Assembly (NCBI GenBank): GCA_018268085.1
Contig: JAFDXE010000029.1
Coordinates: forward strand, 1-57,682
Source of the DNA: Bacteroidota bacterium
Lineage (GTDB): Bacteria; Bacteroidota; Bacteroidia; Chitinophagales; Chitinophagaceae
Direction of reading: 5' to 3'
Length of the DNA stretch: 57,682 nt
The translations under genes and the position numbers were made by a program. The notes beneath the pieces are model-generated. The model was not told where the DNA came from. It saw only the letters and a program-made list of their open reading frames with translations, and did not search any database. This document shows positions 18,238 to 26,875 of the stretch, piece after piece (the stretch's first letter is position 1; each line of letters begins with the position of its first letter).

Positions 18238-21200
18238 TTACAGATCAAGGTTTAAACCTATTACATAAGTTCTTGGTCTTGGATAAAAATTATTATCTAT
18301 ACCACTTGAAATTTCAGGATCCAATCCTTTATAGTTCGTAATTACAAACACATTTTGAATGCTAAAGTTTGCTCTCAGATTCGATTTTGAATGACAGATC
18401 CGTCCGAAGTTGTATCCAATATTCAAGTTATCCATTCTCAGGAAAGACGCATTCTGGATGTAATAATCTGAAAGATAAGCCGCCTTTGTTCCGGTAAAAT
18501 TGGTAGACAATAAGCTTTTAAGTCCATTATTGATAAAATCGGAATGATCGAGAACGGCCGATCTTGTACCATTACCTGCTTCTACCTGGTTGTAAACGTA
18601 GTTACCAAGTTGTGCACGCATGGCTATACCTGCATTCCATCTTTTATAGGTTACACTCGAAGAAAGACCAAAGAAAGCATCTGGATCTGCATGTTTATAT
18701 CTGTACAGGTCTTTGGCATTGATCACCCCATCCCTGTTTAAATCTTCAAACAATCCTTCAATTGCATTTCCTTTATCATCATATACCTGTTTGTACACAT
18801 AGTATGAATTTCTTGGGAAATTTACCGTGTTGATTGCTGCTTTAGATCCGGTTCCCAAACCAATATCAACAGTTGGAACTCCGATAAAGTTTGGATCGTC
18901 GGAAATAGTGAGTTTGGTAATCTTGTTTTTGTTATAAGCGCCATTAACAGTTACATTCCAGGTGAGGTCTTTTTTCTTAATTACATCAAGGCTTAACGTC
19001 AATTCCACTCCCCTGTTTTCCATACTTCCTACGTTGGCTACGATTTTGTTGGTGAAGTTTGAACCGGCAGACTGATCAACCTGGTTAAGCAGATCGGTAG
19101 TTTTCTTTAAATAAAATTCTGCAGTACCGGTTAGCCTTCCATCAAACAATCCAAAATCCAATCCGATGTTTGATGTTGCTGTTTGTTCCCATTTTCTGTT
19201 TGGATAATATCCACCGGGTCTTGCAACAGTATAAAATGTATTTCCCAACTGGTACAATGCAGCGTTGTCTCCAAAGGTGTAAAATGATTTATAATCATAT
19301 AAACCGATACCATCCTGCTGACCGGTAACACCATATCCCAATCTTAGTTTCATGTCGGAGAAGGTTTTGCTGTTTTTCAAAAATCCTTCTTCCTTTATTC
19401 GCCATGCTAAAGCAACAGAAGGGAATGTTCCCCAATGATTTTCTTTACTGAACCTGGAAGAGCCATCCCTTCTGACAGTTGCTGTTAACAGGTATTTATC
19501 AGACAAAGAAAAATTTAACCTGGCATAATAAGAAATCAGCGTAAACTGTGGTTCGTCATAGTTGTATTGACGGCGCTTGGTAATGGTACCATCAGAAGTT
19601 TTATCATCAAAATAATAAACGGTTGTTCTGAAATCATTGTAAGAATATCCGGCTATAAGATCTAATTTTCCATTAATAGATTTCAGGTCTTTATTATATC
19701 CAAGATAAAATTCCATTAGTTTATTTAATCTTTTCTCATGATATTGAGAAGATACACCGCCATGATAGATTGCAGTACCGGAATCAAAGAAAGAACGGTA
19801 GCTTAATGCTGAACTATCATTGATAAAGTTACTTCCATAACCATCAGCTACATCGTAACCCAGGTTCAGGTTTGCCCTGAGTGAAGGGAAGAATGGTAAT
19901 TTATAATCAAAAACAACGTTGCCAATACTTCTCTTAGAAGTTCCTTCGTTATTTTGTTCTTCCAGCATACTTACAGGATTTTTTGGCGACAGTCCGGCCA
20001 GTCCTGTTGGCGTATTGGTAGCCTTTAACCATTGGAAGTATCCGTTATACCTGTTACTGTTCACCCTGATCGGCTTCGTTGGATCAAATATTACGGCAGT
20101 TCCGATTGCTCCTTCGTTTGCATACACCGACTCAGTTTGAGAGCCTTTTAGGTTCAGGTCTACTTTCAGGTTATTCTTTAAAAATCTTGGACTTATATTA
20201 ATACCGGCTGAAGCCCTATGCAATTCGCTGGTCCTGAGAATACCTTTCTGATCGAGGTGACCAAGAGAAATGCGGTATGGAACTTTGTGCCATGTACCAC
20301 TTAAACTAAGGTTGTTATCATAGCTGATTGCAGTTTGGTAAATTTCTTTCTGCCAGTCGGTATTGGATGCTGCCAGCAAGTTAAGCTGATCTGCAGTTCC
20401 TTCTTTTCTAACGTAACGGGTAAATTCATCAGCATTCATAACGTCTACTGTTTTTGGAATACTCGCAATAGACATTTGCGTATTGAAATTTATTTTCATT
20501 TTGCCTGCAGTTCCCCTTTTAGTAGTAATGATAATTACACCATTTGAGGCTCTTGATCCATAAATTGCGGCTGCAGATGCGTCCTTCAGTATATTGAAAC
20601 TTTCGATGTCATTTGGATTTATGAGCGATAGCGCATTGGGTGCGCCAGCTATGTTGTCGTTGGAAAGAGGCACTCCATCAATAACAATAAGCGGATCATT
20701 ACTTGCATTCAGTGATGCCCCGCCACGAATGCGGATTGTACTTCCTGCACCCGGTGCACCGCCATTTGAAATTACGGAAACGCCCGCAACCTTACCGGCA
20801 ATCAATTGCTCCGGAGTTGTAATGGCTCCTTTTTGAAAATCTTTTGAAGTAACAACGGTTACAGCACCCGTAAGATCTTTCTTTTTAGCAGTACCGTAAC
20901 CTACTACAACAACCTCATTGAGTTGCTGATTTTTTTCAGTAAGTGCAACGGTAGCGGCTGTTCCGCTGGTAACAGAGATCTCCTGTGTTCCATATCCAAC
21001 AGAACTTAGTACAAGCGTTGCCGTTGGTGTTGGTGAAGTAATTTTAAAGGTTCCGTCAGCAGCAGTTTGCGTAGTGGTTTTGGTTCCTTTAATCGTAACA
21101 TTTACACCCTGTACAGGCGCCCCTTTAGAATCTGTTACTGTTCCGGTAAGACTGTTCTGCGCTTTGGAAACAAAGGAGATCAGCACTAACAGAAAGAATA

Positions 21201-21240
21201 CCGGTAAAATTTTGGGGATTTTTTCAATAGCTTTTTTCAT
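18238..21240 (-). CDS. SusC/RagA family TonB-linked outer-membrane transporter
   Basis: A 1000-residue TonB-dependent transporter of the SusC branch. After a signal peptide (ends SKAQ) comes a carboxypeptidase-D regulatory-like domain (SLTGTVTDSKGAPV). The TonB-box region and plug follow (VVVGYGTAKKKDLTGAV, IRIRGGASLNASNDPLIVIDGVPL), then a 22-strand-type barrel ending in an aromatic-poor but typical YVIGLNLDL. The ATG at 21240 is used; the frame opens six bases earlier with a TTG. It is the first gene of susC-D-E-F and has the perfect operator-like palindrome 36 bases before its start. Confidence 0.96.
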   Translation of the reverse strand: MKKAIEKIPKILPVFFLLVLISFVSKAQNSLTGTVTDSKGAPVQGVNVTIKGTKTTTQTAADGTFKITSPTPTATLVLSSVGYGTQEISVTSGTAATVALTEKNQQLNEVVVVGYGTAKKKDLTGAVTVVTSKDFQKGAITTPEQLIAGKVAGVSVISNGGAPGAGSTIRIRGGASLNASNDPLIVIDGVPLSNDNIAGAPNALSLINPNDIESFNILKDASAAAIYGSRASNGVIIITTKRGTAGKMKINFNTQMSIASIPKTVDVMNADEFTRYVRKEGTADQLNLLAASNTDWQKEIYQTAISYDNNLSLSGTWHKVPYRISLGHLDQKGILRTSELHRASAGINISPRFLKNNLKVDLNLKGSQTESVYANEGAIGTAVIFDPTKPIRVNSNRYNGYFQWLKATNTPTGLAGLSPKNPVSMLEEQNNEGTSKRSIGNVVFDYKLPFFPSLRANLNLGYDVADGYGSNFINDSSALSYRSFFDSGTAIYHGGVSSQYHEKRLNKLMEFYLGYNKDLKSINGKLDLIAGYSYNDFRTTVYYFDDKTSDGTITKRRQYNYDEPQFTLISYYARLNFSLSDKYLLTATVRRDGSSRFSKENHWGTFPSVALAWRIKEEGFLKNSKTFSDMKLRLGYGVTGQQDGIGLYDYKSFYTFGDNAALYQLGNTFYTVARPGGYYPNRKWEQTATSNIGLDFGLFDGRLTGTAEFYLKKTTDLLNQVDQSAGSNFTNKIVANVGSMENRGVELTLSLDVIKKKDLTWNVTVNGAYNKNKITKLTISDDPNFIGVPTVDIGLGTGSKAAINTVNFPRNSYYVYKQVYDDKGNAIEGLFEDLNRDGVINAKDLYRYKHADPDAFFGLSSSVTYKRWNAGIAMRAQLGNYVYNQVEAGNGTRSAVLDHSDFINNGLKSLLSTNFTGTKAAYLSDYYIQNASFLRMDNLNIGYNFGRICHSKSNLRANFSIQNVFVITNYKGLDPEISSGIDNNFYPRPRTYVIGLNLDL

Positions 21241-21276
21241 AAACAATCAATTAACGGTTTTGGTAGTTACTGCAAA

Positions 21277-21293
21277 TGTGTAAAATTTACACA
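21277..21293. promoter_or_regulatory. Operator site A (upstream of susC)
   Basis: TGTGTAAAATTTACACA is a 17-base palindrome: arms TGTGTAAA and TTTACACA around the central A. Read on the minus strand, a -7-like TACTTTG (21292-21298) overlaps its edge, so a bound repressor would cover the transcription start. The same TGTGT-N7-ACACA spacing recurs at sites B and D, and site C differs by one base. Confidence 0.75.
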
Positions 21294-21377
21294 AAGTAGG
21301 CCTTTTTTTTTAAATTAAAATTTTATGTTAATAATAATAGCTCCCATTTTAATGCAACATTCAACAAGCTGAAATGT

Positions 21378-22121
21378 TTAGAAATCTATACCGATCCACT
21401 TCTTATTTCTCTTCTCATATTTACTGTAATTGAACTTGTATAGTTTGCCCGGGCGATGCGGAACATTCTCTTCTATTTCATCCAGGTCGATCAGGAAATC
21501 CATTGCAAAGAACTTCTTCCTGAAATTCCGGCGATCGAGTTTTACACCCAGGATTGCTTCGTATAAATTCTGCAATTCCCTAAGTGAAAACTTGTTCGGC
21601 AGCAAACTAAAACCGAGTGGATGCTCCTGTACTCTCTTCTGCAATCTTGTATAACAGGTATCAAATATTTCCTGGTGATCAAAGGCCAGGTCGGTTACGC
21701 TGTCCACATCGTGCCAGTGTAGTTCGTTGTCCAGTATTTTAAGTTTATGATGTTGAATATTGATGAGTGAATAATATGCAACCGACACCACTCTGCCGCC
21801 CGGGTGACGATTGATGCTGCCGAACGTATGCACCTGCTCCAGGTAAAGATGATCCAAACCCGTTCGTTGTTTTAATATCCGGTAAGCTGCAGAATCAATA
21901 TCTTCTTCCGGTTTCACGAGGTCGCCCAACAATGACCACTTGCTTTGAAACTTCTTCATATCAGAACGGATGAGTAACACTTTCAACTTATTTTCGTCGA
22001 AACCGAAAATCACGCAGTCAACCGACAAAGCAATCTTATTGGTGCTTTGTACCTCCGACTGAACAATCTTCAGCGTTTTTACATTCTTGCTATTTGAATT
22101 TCCATCGGGCATAAAAGTCAT
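21378..22121 (-). CDS. Nudix-domain transcriptional regulator with C-terminal winged helix (NrtR/AraR type)
   Basis: A 247-residue predicted DNA-binding regulator. Residues about 30-150 form a Nudix fold (ALSVDCVIFGFDENKLKVLLIRSD region) and about 165-235 a winged helix (FSLRELQNLYEAILG, DRRNFRKKF). Aligned to MutT, the Nudix box keeps E73, R81 and G88, but the three other catalytic glutamates are I82, Q85 and R86. It is therefore probably a ligand sensor, not a hydrolase. Relatives regulate NAD or sugar genes. The ATG at 22121 is preferred (22112 possible); the frame opens with TTG at 22151. It starts 54 bases after the amylase stop, so it may be expressed from site B. Confidence 0.9.
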   Translation of the reverse strand: MTFMPDGNSNSKNVKTLKIVQSEVQSTNKIALSVDCVIFGFDENKLKVLLIRSDMKKFQSKWSLLGDLVKPEEDIDSAAYRILKQRTGLDHLYLEQVHTFGSINRHPGGRVVSVAYYSLINIQHHKLKILDNELHWHDVDSVTDLAFDHQEIFDTCYTRLQKRVQEHPLGFSLLPNKFSLRELQNLYEAILGVKLDRRNFRKKFFAMDFLIDLDEIEENVPHRPGKLYKFNYSKYEKRNKKWIGIDF

Positions 22122-22175
22122 AATTTGAATTTTATAGTTTATATGGCTCAAAAATTTCAGTTATCAACTACTGAA

Positions 22176-25100
22176 TTACTTTCCTTTCACAATCCTGATA
22201 CTTTGCTTTTGCTGCGAAGTAGTAATGGTTAATACATAGATACCGGTTGCCAGTTTAGCTGTTTCCGGAACGGCAATAACGTTATTACCTACCTGAACAG
22301 TGACGGCTTTTCTCAATAATTGCTTTCCGCTAACATCAGTTATTACCAATGAAGCGTTGTCTTTTAATGCCGATTCTATGGTCACAGTCAATGCTTCACG
22401 GAAAGGATTCGGACTCACTTCTATGAATGCTCCATTTTTTGAAACGCTTATGCGTACAACAGCACTGTAAGTAAAGTCGCCATTGCTATTCACCATTTTT
22501 AAACGATAGTAATAAACCGGGGCCTTAACCAAACTGATATCATCAGTGTAGGTATAAGCACTGCTATTGTTTGCTTTGGTAGTATTGATGGCTGTAAATT
22601 CAGTTCCATTTACACTGCGTTGCAGTTCGTAATAATCCAGGTTTTCTTCATTGTTCACCGTCCAGGTGAGCAGATTTTTATTTTCATTGTTTCTGCCATT
22701 AAAGCTGGTAACCGTTAACGGTAGTACCACAAACTGGTTGGTGTACACATGGTATTCACCGGGTTGCAGCGTAAACGACTGGCTGCCGCCTGTTGCATTT
22801 ATCGTTGTCCCATTAAGATAGTCGTACCAGGTTCCTGCAACAGGAAATGTAACAGAACCTGTTTGTGCAACCACATCAAAATTTCCGATAACGGCAAGGT
22901 GTGTGGTTCCCACATCCAGTTTCAGCCATTTGAAAGCGCCACTTAAATCACGGGTGATGTTATTAGAAATAAATAGCGGGCTGTACACCGGGTTCCGGCG
23001 AAGATGCATCATGGCCGACCATACATGATACAGATTATTCCTGTTCGCATTTTGAAAATAGCTCCAGGTAATCGGTTTTGGATCTGTACGACAATTCGTA
23101 TTGATCGTTGCATTCTGGCAGAAATTAATAGTGTAATCATAACCCAATTCGCCGAACTGCCAGATCATTTTCGGTCCTGGTTGTGCAAAGAAAAACGTAC
23201 CACACAATTCCATCCGCTTCAGCGCAGTTGCGAGCGATTTAATATTGTAACTGCCACTGATGTTTCCAAACTGGAGATTTTTATACATCAGTCTTTCTTC
23301 ATCATGACTTTCCATATAAGTAACCAGGTAAGGATTGGCCCAGCCTCTTGCAACGGACAACCCATTATCGAAGTTCCAATCCGTTGAATATCCCATTGAA
23401 GCCTGGTTGTAATTGTAATTCATATTTCCCCAAAGCATAAAACCGTAATTAGACAATTCAGTTTCTTCTGAGTTGTCTGCAAAATGTTCAAGTATTGCAT
23501 AAGAACCCGGGGATTTCAGTTGCAGGGTGTCATAATATCTTTTCCAGATGGCAATACGACTTGCATCATAAGCGCTCCAGGAAGATACATTGCAATTGTT
23601 TCCGCTGGCATCGCAGGTTTGCGTTTGCGTGAATCCCTTTGATAAGTCGAAACGGAATCCATCTATTTTATAATTAACCAGCCAATGCTCTACTACCCTG
23701 CTAACGAATGCCCTGGTAGCAAGACTTTCGTGATTCATATCATACCCCACATTGTATGCATGTTTGGGAACAGGATTAAACCATGGGTTGCTGGCTGACG
23801 GACGATTATTTGCCGCGTCCCAATACAATTGTACCATCGGTGATAAACCAAATGAATGGTTTAACGCTATGTCCATTACAACGGCGATTCCCCTTGAGTG
23901 ACAGGAATCCACAAAACGTTTCATGGTATTGGCAGGGCCATAATATTTATCTGCTGCGAAATAAAAATCGGGATTGTATCCCCAGCTATTGTTTCCTTCA
24001 AATTCATTCACCGGCATTAGTTCAATCACATTTATACCAAGAGATTTGATATAATTGAGGGTGTCTGTTAATGTATTCCAATCATGCTTTGCAATAAAAT
24101 CTCTCAGCAACATTTCATAGATAAGTGTATTTCGTTTATCAGGTCTTGTAAAAGAGGTATTATGCCAGTTATATGGAGTTTGACCCGTTTGCAAAATACT
24201 TACCACACCTGCCGTTTGCAGCGGGTAAGGTTTAAGGTTAGCATAGGTTGCAGCAGTGATGTATTGATCGTTGTACGGATCCTGAACTTTCTCTGCATAA
24301 GGGTCAGCAATTTTCAGTGTACCGTCTACAATGTATTGAAATGAATATTCTGTTCCGGCGGTTAAACCTGTAAGGTGAATCCACCAGCGGTTACCATCAG
24401 GCGTTTTGTACATTTGGTAAGTGCTTTGTTCTACCCAGTTGCTTCCGGGCAGATCACCAATTACGCCTACCCTGGTTTTGCCTGGTGCATACAATACCAG
24501 TGTTGCTCCTGTTGGTGTAGCGTCGTAATTAATACCATCTCTTACACCTGCCGGCAATGGCGAAGTAACTACAGAGCCTGCAACAAAAAACTGTATGGTA
24601 TCTCTTTTAGTAGTTGTTCCATCAAATGCTTCTACCACAAGAACCTGGTTTCCACTAGCGGTAATGGTTGGTGTTGCTGAAATGGTTGTTCCGGATGGAA
24701 CGGTTTGTATCACCGATCCGTTGAAATACAATTTTAGCTGGGCTGTATTATTGGATACGCCTGTCATCGCCACGGTATTCCCTACAACCTTTGTAATGGT
24801 TTCCGGCTGGGGAATATAGGTTGGCTGCATAAGCGGAACGGTAAACCTTGTTGCCAGTGCTGTAGTGTACACTGGTATATACATATCTGCACCGGATGCA
24901 TTTCGTTGTACCTGGGATCCGGATCCATTCCTGAACAGGATAGCAATTTTCTTAATGGTTTCTGAACCATTTGAAATTCCAAAGAAAGTTCTAAGTCCGC
25001 CTGTAATCGTAAATGACCATTTATTACCTCCGAGCGAAGTACAGTTAGCTGCTGCTGTTGTACTGCCCCAGGTAAATTTCGAATATTTCCAGTCAGATGA

Positions 25101-25313
25101 ACTTGAACTTAAATTCGTGATCACCCCGATGTGCACATATACATCTGTTGTTGTTGCATAATTCATCAAACCCTGGTTGCCTTTGGTTGCATCAACCGTA
25201 ATCACAAACGGAGTAGTACTCTCCTGGGCAAAATTCGGAGTCCATGAAAGCAGTTGGGAAAAGGATGGTGAAGTGAGTAAGATTACCCCAAAAAAGAGTA
25301 AAAATTTTTTCAT
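22176..25313 (-). CDS. Secreted GH13 alpha-amylase with T9SS C-terminal sorting domain
   Basis: A 1045-residue extracellular starch-cleaving enzyme. The signal peptide ends SFSQ near residue 20. N-terminal beta domains include a CBM48/E-set-like region (GATLVLYAPGKTRVGV) before the GH13 barrel. The catalytic triad is D556 (GFRFDLSKG), E609 (ILEHFAD) and D671 (MESHDEERL); region I is MDIALNHSFG. After a fibronectin-like segment, the last 80 residues (VSPNPFREALTV to IRIVKGK) form a type A T9SS sorting tail, so export across the outer membrane by the Por system is expected. The ATG at 25313 is 14 bases from site B. The regulator gene follows. Confidence 0.94.
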   Translation of the reverse strand: MKKFLLFFGVILLTSPSFSQLLSWTPNFAQESTTPFVITVDATKGNQGLMNYATTTDVYVHIGVITNLSSSSSDWKYSKFTWGSTTAAANCTSLGGNKWSFTITGGLRTFFGISNGSETIKKIAILFRNGSGSQVQRNASGADMYIPVYTTALATRFTVPLMQPTYIPQPETITKVVGNTVAMTGVSNNTAQLKLYFNGSVIQTVPSGTTISATPTITASGNQVLVVEAFDGTTTKRDTIQFFVAGSVVTSPLPAGVRDGINYDATPTGATLVLYAPGKTRVGVIGDLPGSNWVEQSTYQMYKTPDGNRWWIHLTGLTAGTEYSFQYIVDGTLKIADPYAEKVQDPYNDQYITAATYANLKPYPLQTAGVVSILQTGQTPYNWHNTSFTRPDKRNTLIYEMLLRDFIAKHDWNTLTDTLNYIKSLGINVIELMPVNEFEGNNSWGYNPDFYFAADKYYGPANTMKRFVDSCHSRGIAVVMDIALNHSFGLSPMVQLYWDAANNRPSASNPWFNPVPKHAYNVGYDMNHESLATRAFVSRVVEHWLVNYKIDGFRFDLSKGFTQTQTCDASGNNCNVSSWSAYDASRIAIWKRYYDTLQLKSPGSYAILEHFADNSEETELSNYGFMLWGNMNYNYNQASMGYSTDWNFDNGLSVARGWANPYLVTYMESHDEERLMYKNLQFGNISGSYNIKSLATALKRMELCGTFFFAQPGPKMIWQFGELGYDYTINFCQNATINTNCRTDPKPITWSYFQNANRNNLYHVWSAMMHLRRNPVYSPLFISNNITRDLSGAFKWLKLDVGTTHLAVIGNFDVVAQTGSVTFPVAGTWYDYLNGTTINATGGSQSFTLQPGEYHVYTNQFVVLPLTVTSFNGRNNENKNLLTWTVNNEENLDYYELQRSVNGTEFTAINTTKANNSSAYTYTDDISLVKAPVYYYRLKMVNSNGDFTYSAVVRISVSKNGAFIEVSPNPFREALTVTIESALKDNASLVITDVSGKQLLRKAVTVQVGNNVIAVPETAKLATGIYVLTITTSQQKQSIRIVKGK

Positions 25314-25327
25314 CGCAAACAATTTAA

Positions 25328-25344
25328 TGTGTAAAATACACACA
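25328..25344. promoter_or_regulatory. Operator site B (upstream of the secreted amylase)
   Basis: TGTGTAAAATACACACA keeps both outer arms TGTGT and ACACA of site A with the same 17-base length; only the inner bases differ. It lies 14 bases before the amylase ATG, probably in the leader. A second left half-site (TGTGTAAAAT) at 25365-25374 lacks a matching right arm and may help binding. Confidence 0.65.
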
Positions 25345-25465
25345 TTTGCCATATTACGATCATTTGTGTAAAATAATTTTTGTAAAAACCCTTACCGGTT
25401 CAACAATTCAGCGAATTTGACTGTATTAATATTCCTATGAAAAACAGGCTGTTTTGCAGAAATAT

Positions 25466-25495
25466 TTTGCCAGTTTTTTTATTATTGTACTTTTA
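25466..25495 (+). promoter_or_regulatory. Promoter of the MFS-GH13 operon
   Basis: A -33 TTTG (25466-25469) and a -7-like TACTTTTA (25488-25495, one base from TAnnTTTG) are separated by 18 bases. The expected start point falls at about 25500, the first base of operator site C. Confidence 0.5.
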
Positions 25496-25499
25496 GCAA

Positions 25500-25516
25500 A
25501 GTGTATTTTTTACACA
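25500..25516. promoter_or_regulatory. Operator site C (upstream of the MFS-GH13 operon)
   Basis: AGTGTATTTTTTACACA contains perfect GTGTA and TACAC arms around five T residues and differs from the TGTGT-N7-ACACA pattern only in its first base. It overlaps the predicted transcription start, 30 bases before the MFS ATG, which fits repression released by sugar. Confidence 0.65.
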
Positions 25517-25546
25517 ATTACCATTACTAATCAATAAACGATTGCC

Positions 25547-26875
25547 ATGTCATCTACCACCGCCTGGGTAAAACCGAAACTTAGTTTGTCGCAAATCATT
25601 AATATGAGTGTTGGTTTTTTCGGGATCCAGTTTGGCTGGGACCTGCAGCGGGCCAACATGGGCCCGATATATGAACACCTGCATGCCAATGCCGATGAGA
25701 TACCTTTTCTTTTTCTTGCTGCACCCTTAACAGGTTTGATTGTGCAGCCCATCATAGGCTACATGAGTGATCGTACCTGGAGTCCCACTTTCGGCAGAAG
25801 ACGCCCTTATTTCATGATCGGCGCCATTATGAGCACTATTGCACTTATACTAATGCCGCACAGCAGTGTGTTATGGATGGCTGCAGGCTTACTGTGGATC
25901 ATGGATGTATTTGGCAATGTGGCTATGGAACCTTTCCGTGCATTTGTTGCCGATAAATTAAATGAAGACCAGCGCACCCAGGGTTTTGTAATGCAAAGCC
26001 TCATGATTGGTCTCGGTGGAAGTATTGCTTCAGCATTGCCATGGATGATGACGAATTTACTGGACATGAAAAGCACAGCCGAACCGGGGGTCATACCTGA
26101 TAATGTAAAATGGAGTTTCTATATAGGTGCATTTTTCTTTCTCAGTGCCGTAATGTACACCGTGTTTACCTCAAAAGAATATCCGCCACCAGACCTTGGA
26201 TTTAAAGACAAGGTGAAAGAATCGCACCGTGGATTTGGTGGCGGTGTGAAAGAAATTTTAGAAGCCATTGCCAATATGCCTCAAAGAATGAAAGTATTGT
26301 CGCTGGTGCAATTTTTTACCTGGCCCGGGTTGTTCCTGATGTGGTTTTTCTATAATACAGCAGTAGCCAGGAATATTTTTCATGCTACCAGTGAAACAGA
26401 TCCGCTATACGGACAGGGAACAAACTTCGGCGGATTGACGCTGGCCTATTATAACGTAGTAACATTTGCATTTGCCTTTGTACTTCCATCAATAGCCAAA
26501 GCATTGGGCAGAAAACTAACGCATTCTATTTGCCTGGCCTGCGGCGCCATTGGCCTGATCAGTGTAGCCTGGGTTGAAAACAAATACATGTTGTATGGTT
26601 GCATGACCGGTGTTGGCATTGCATGGGCGAGTATCCTGTCGATGCCGTATGCCATGCTGAGTGGCGTATTGCCGGAAGACAAGATTGGCGTGTACATGGG
26701 AATATTTAATTTCTTCATCGTGCTTCCTGAAATCATAGCTTCACTTGGCTTTGGATGGATCATGAAAAATGTGCTGCACAACGATCGGCTTGCTGCTGTA
26801 CAAATTGGCGGCGTATTGATGATCATCGCTGCTATCATTTGTTATTTCCTCATTAAAGAAAAAGACCAACAATGA
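25547..26875 (+). CDS. MFS sugar transporter (SLC45/GPH-like), probable maltose/maltodextrin importer
   Basis: A 442-residue inner-membrane protein with about 12 helices. The first loop carries DRTWSPTFGRRRPYF, the RxGRRRP signature of GPH/SLC45 sugar porters. Large hydrophobic segments such as MIGAIMSTIALILMP and VLMIIAAIICYFLI flank a central cytoplasmic loop (FKDKVKESHRG). Substrate is inferred: it leads an operon with two GH13 enzymes and faces an amylase gene. Its stop overlaps the next start (ATGA at 26872), which suggests translational coupling. Confidence 0.92.
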   Translation: MSSTTAWVKPKLSLSQIINMSVGFFGIQFGWDLQRANMGPIYEHLHANADEIPFLFLAAPLTGLIVQPIIGYMSDRTWSPTFGRRRPYFMIGAIMSTIALILMPHSSVLWMAAGLLWIMDVFGNVAMEPFRAFVADKLNEDQRTQGFVMQSLMIGLGGSIASALPWMMTNLLDMKSTAEPGVIPDNVKWSFYIGAFFFLSAVMYTVFTSKEYPPPDLGFKDKVKESHRGFGGGVKEILEAIANMPQRMKVLSLVQFFTWPGLFLMWFFYNTAVARNIFHATSETDPLYGQGTNFGGLTLAYYNVVTFAFAFVLPSIAKALGRKLTHSICLACGAIGLISVAWVENKYMLYGCMTGVGIAWASILSMPYAMLSGVLPEDKIGVYMGIFNFFIVLPEIIASLGFGWIMKNVLHNDRLAAVQIGGVLMIIAAIICYFLIKEKDQQ

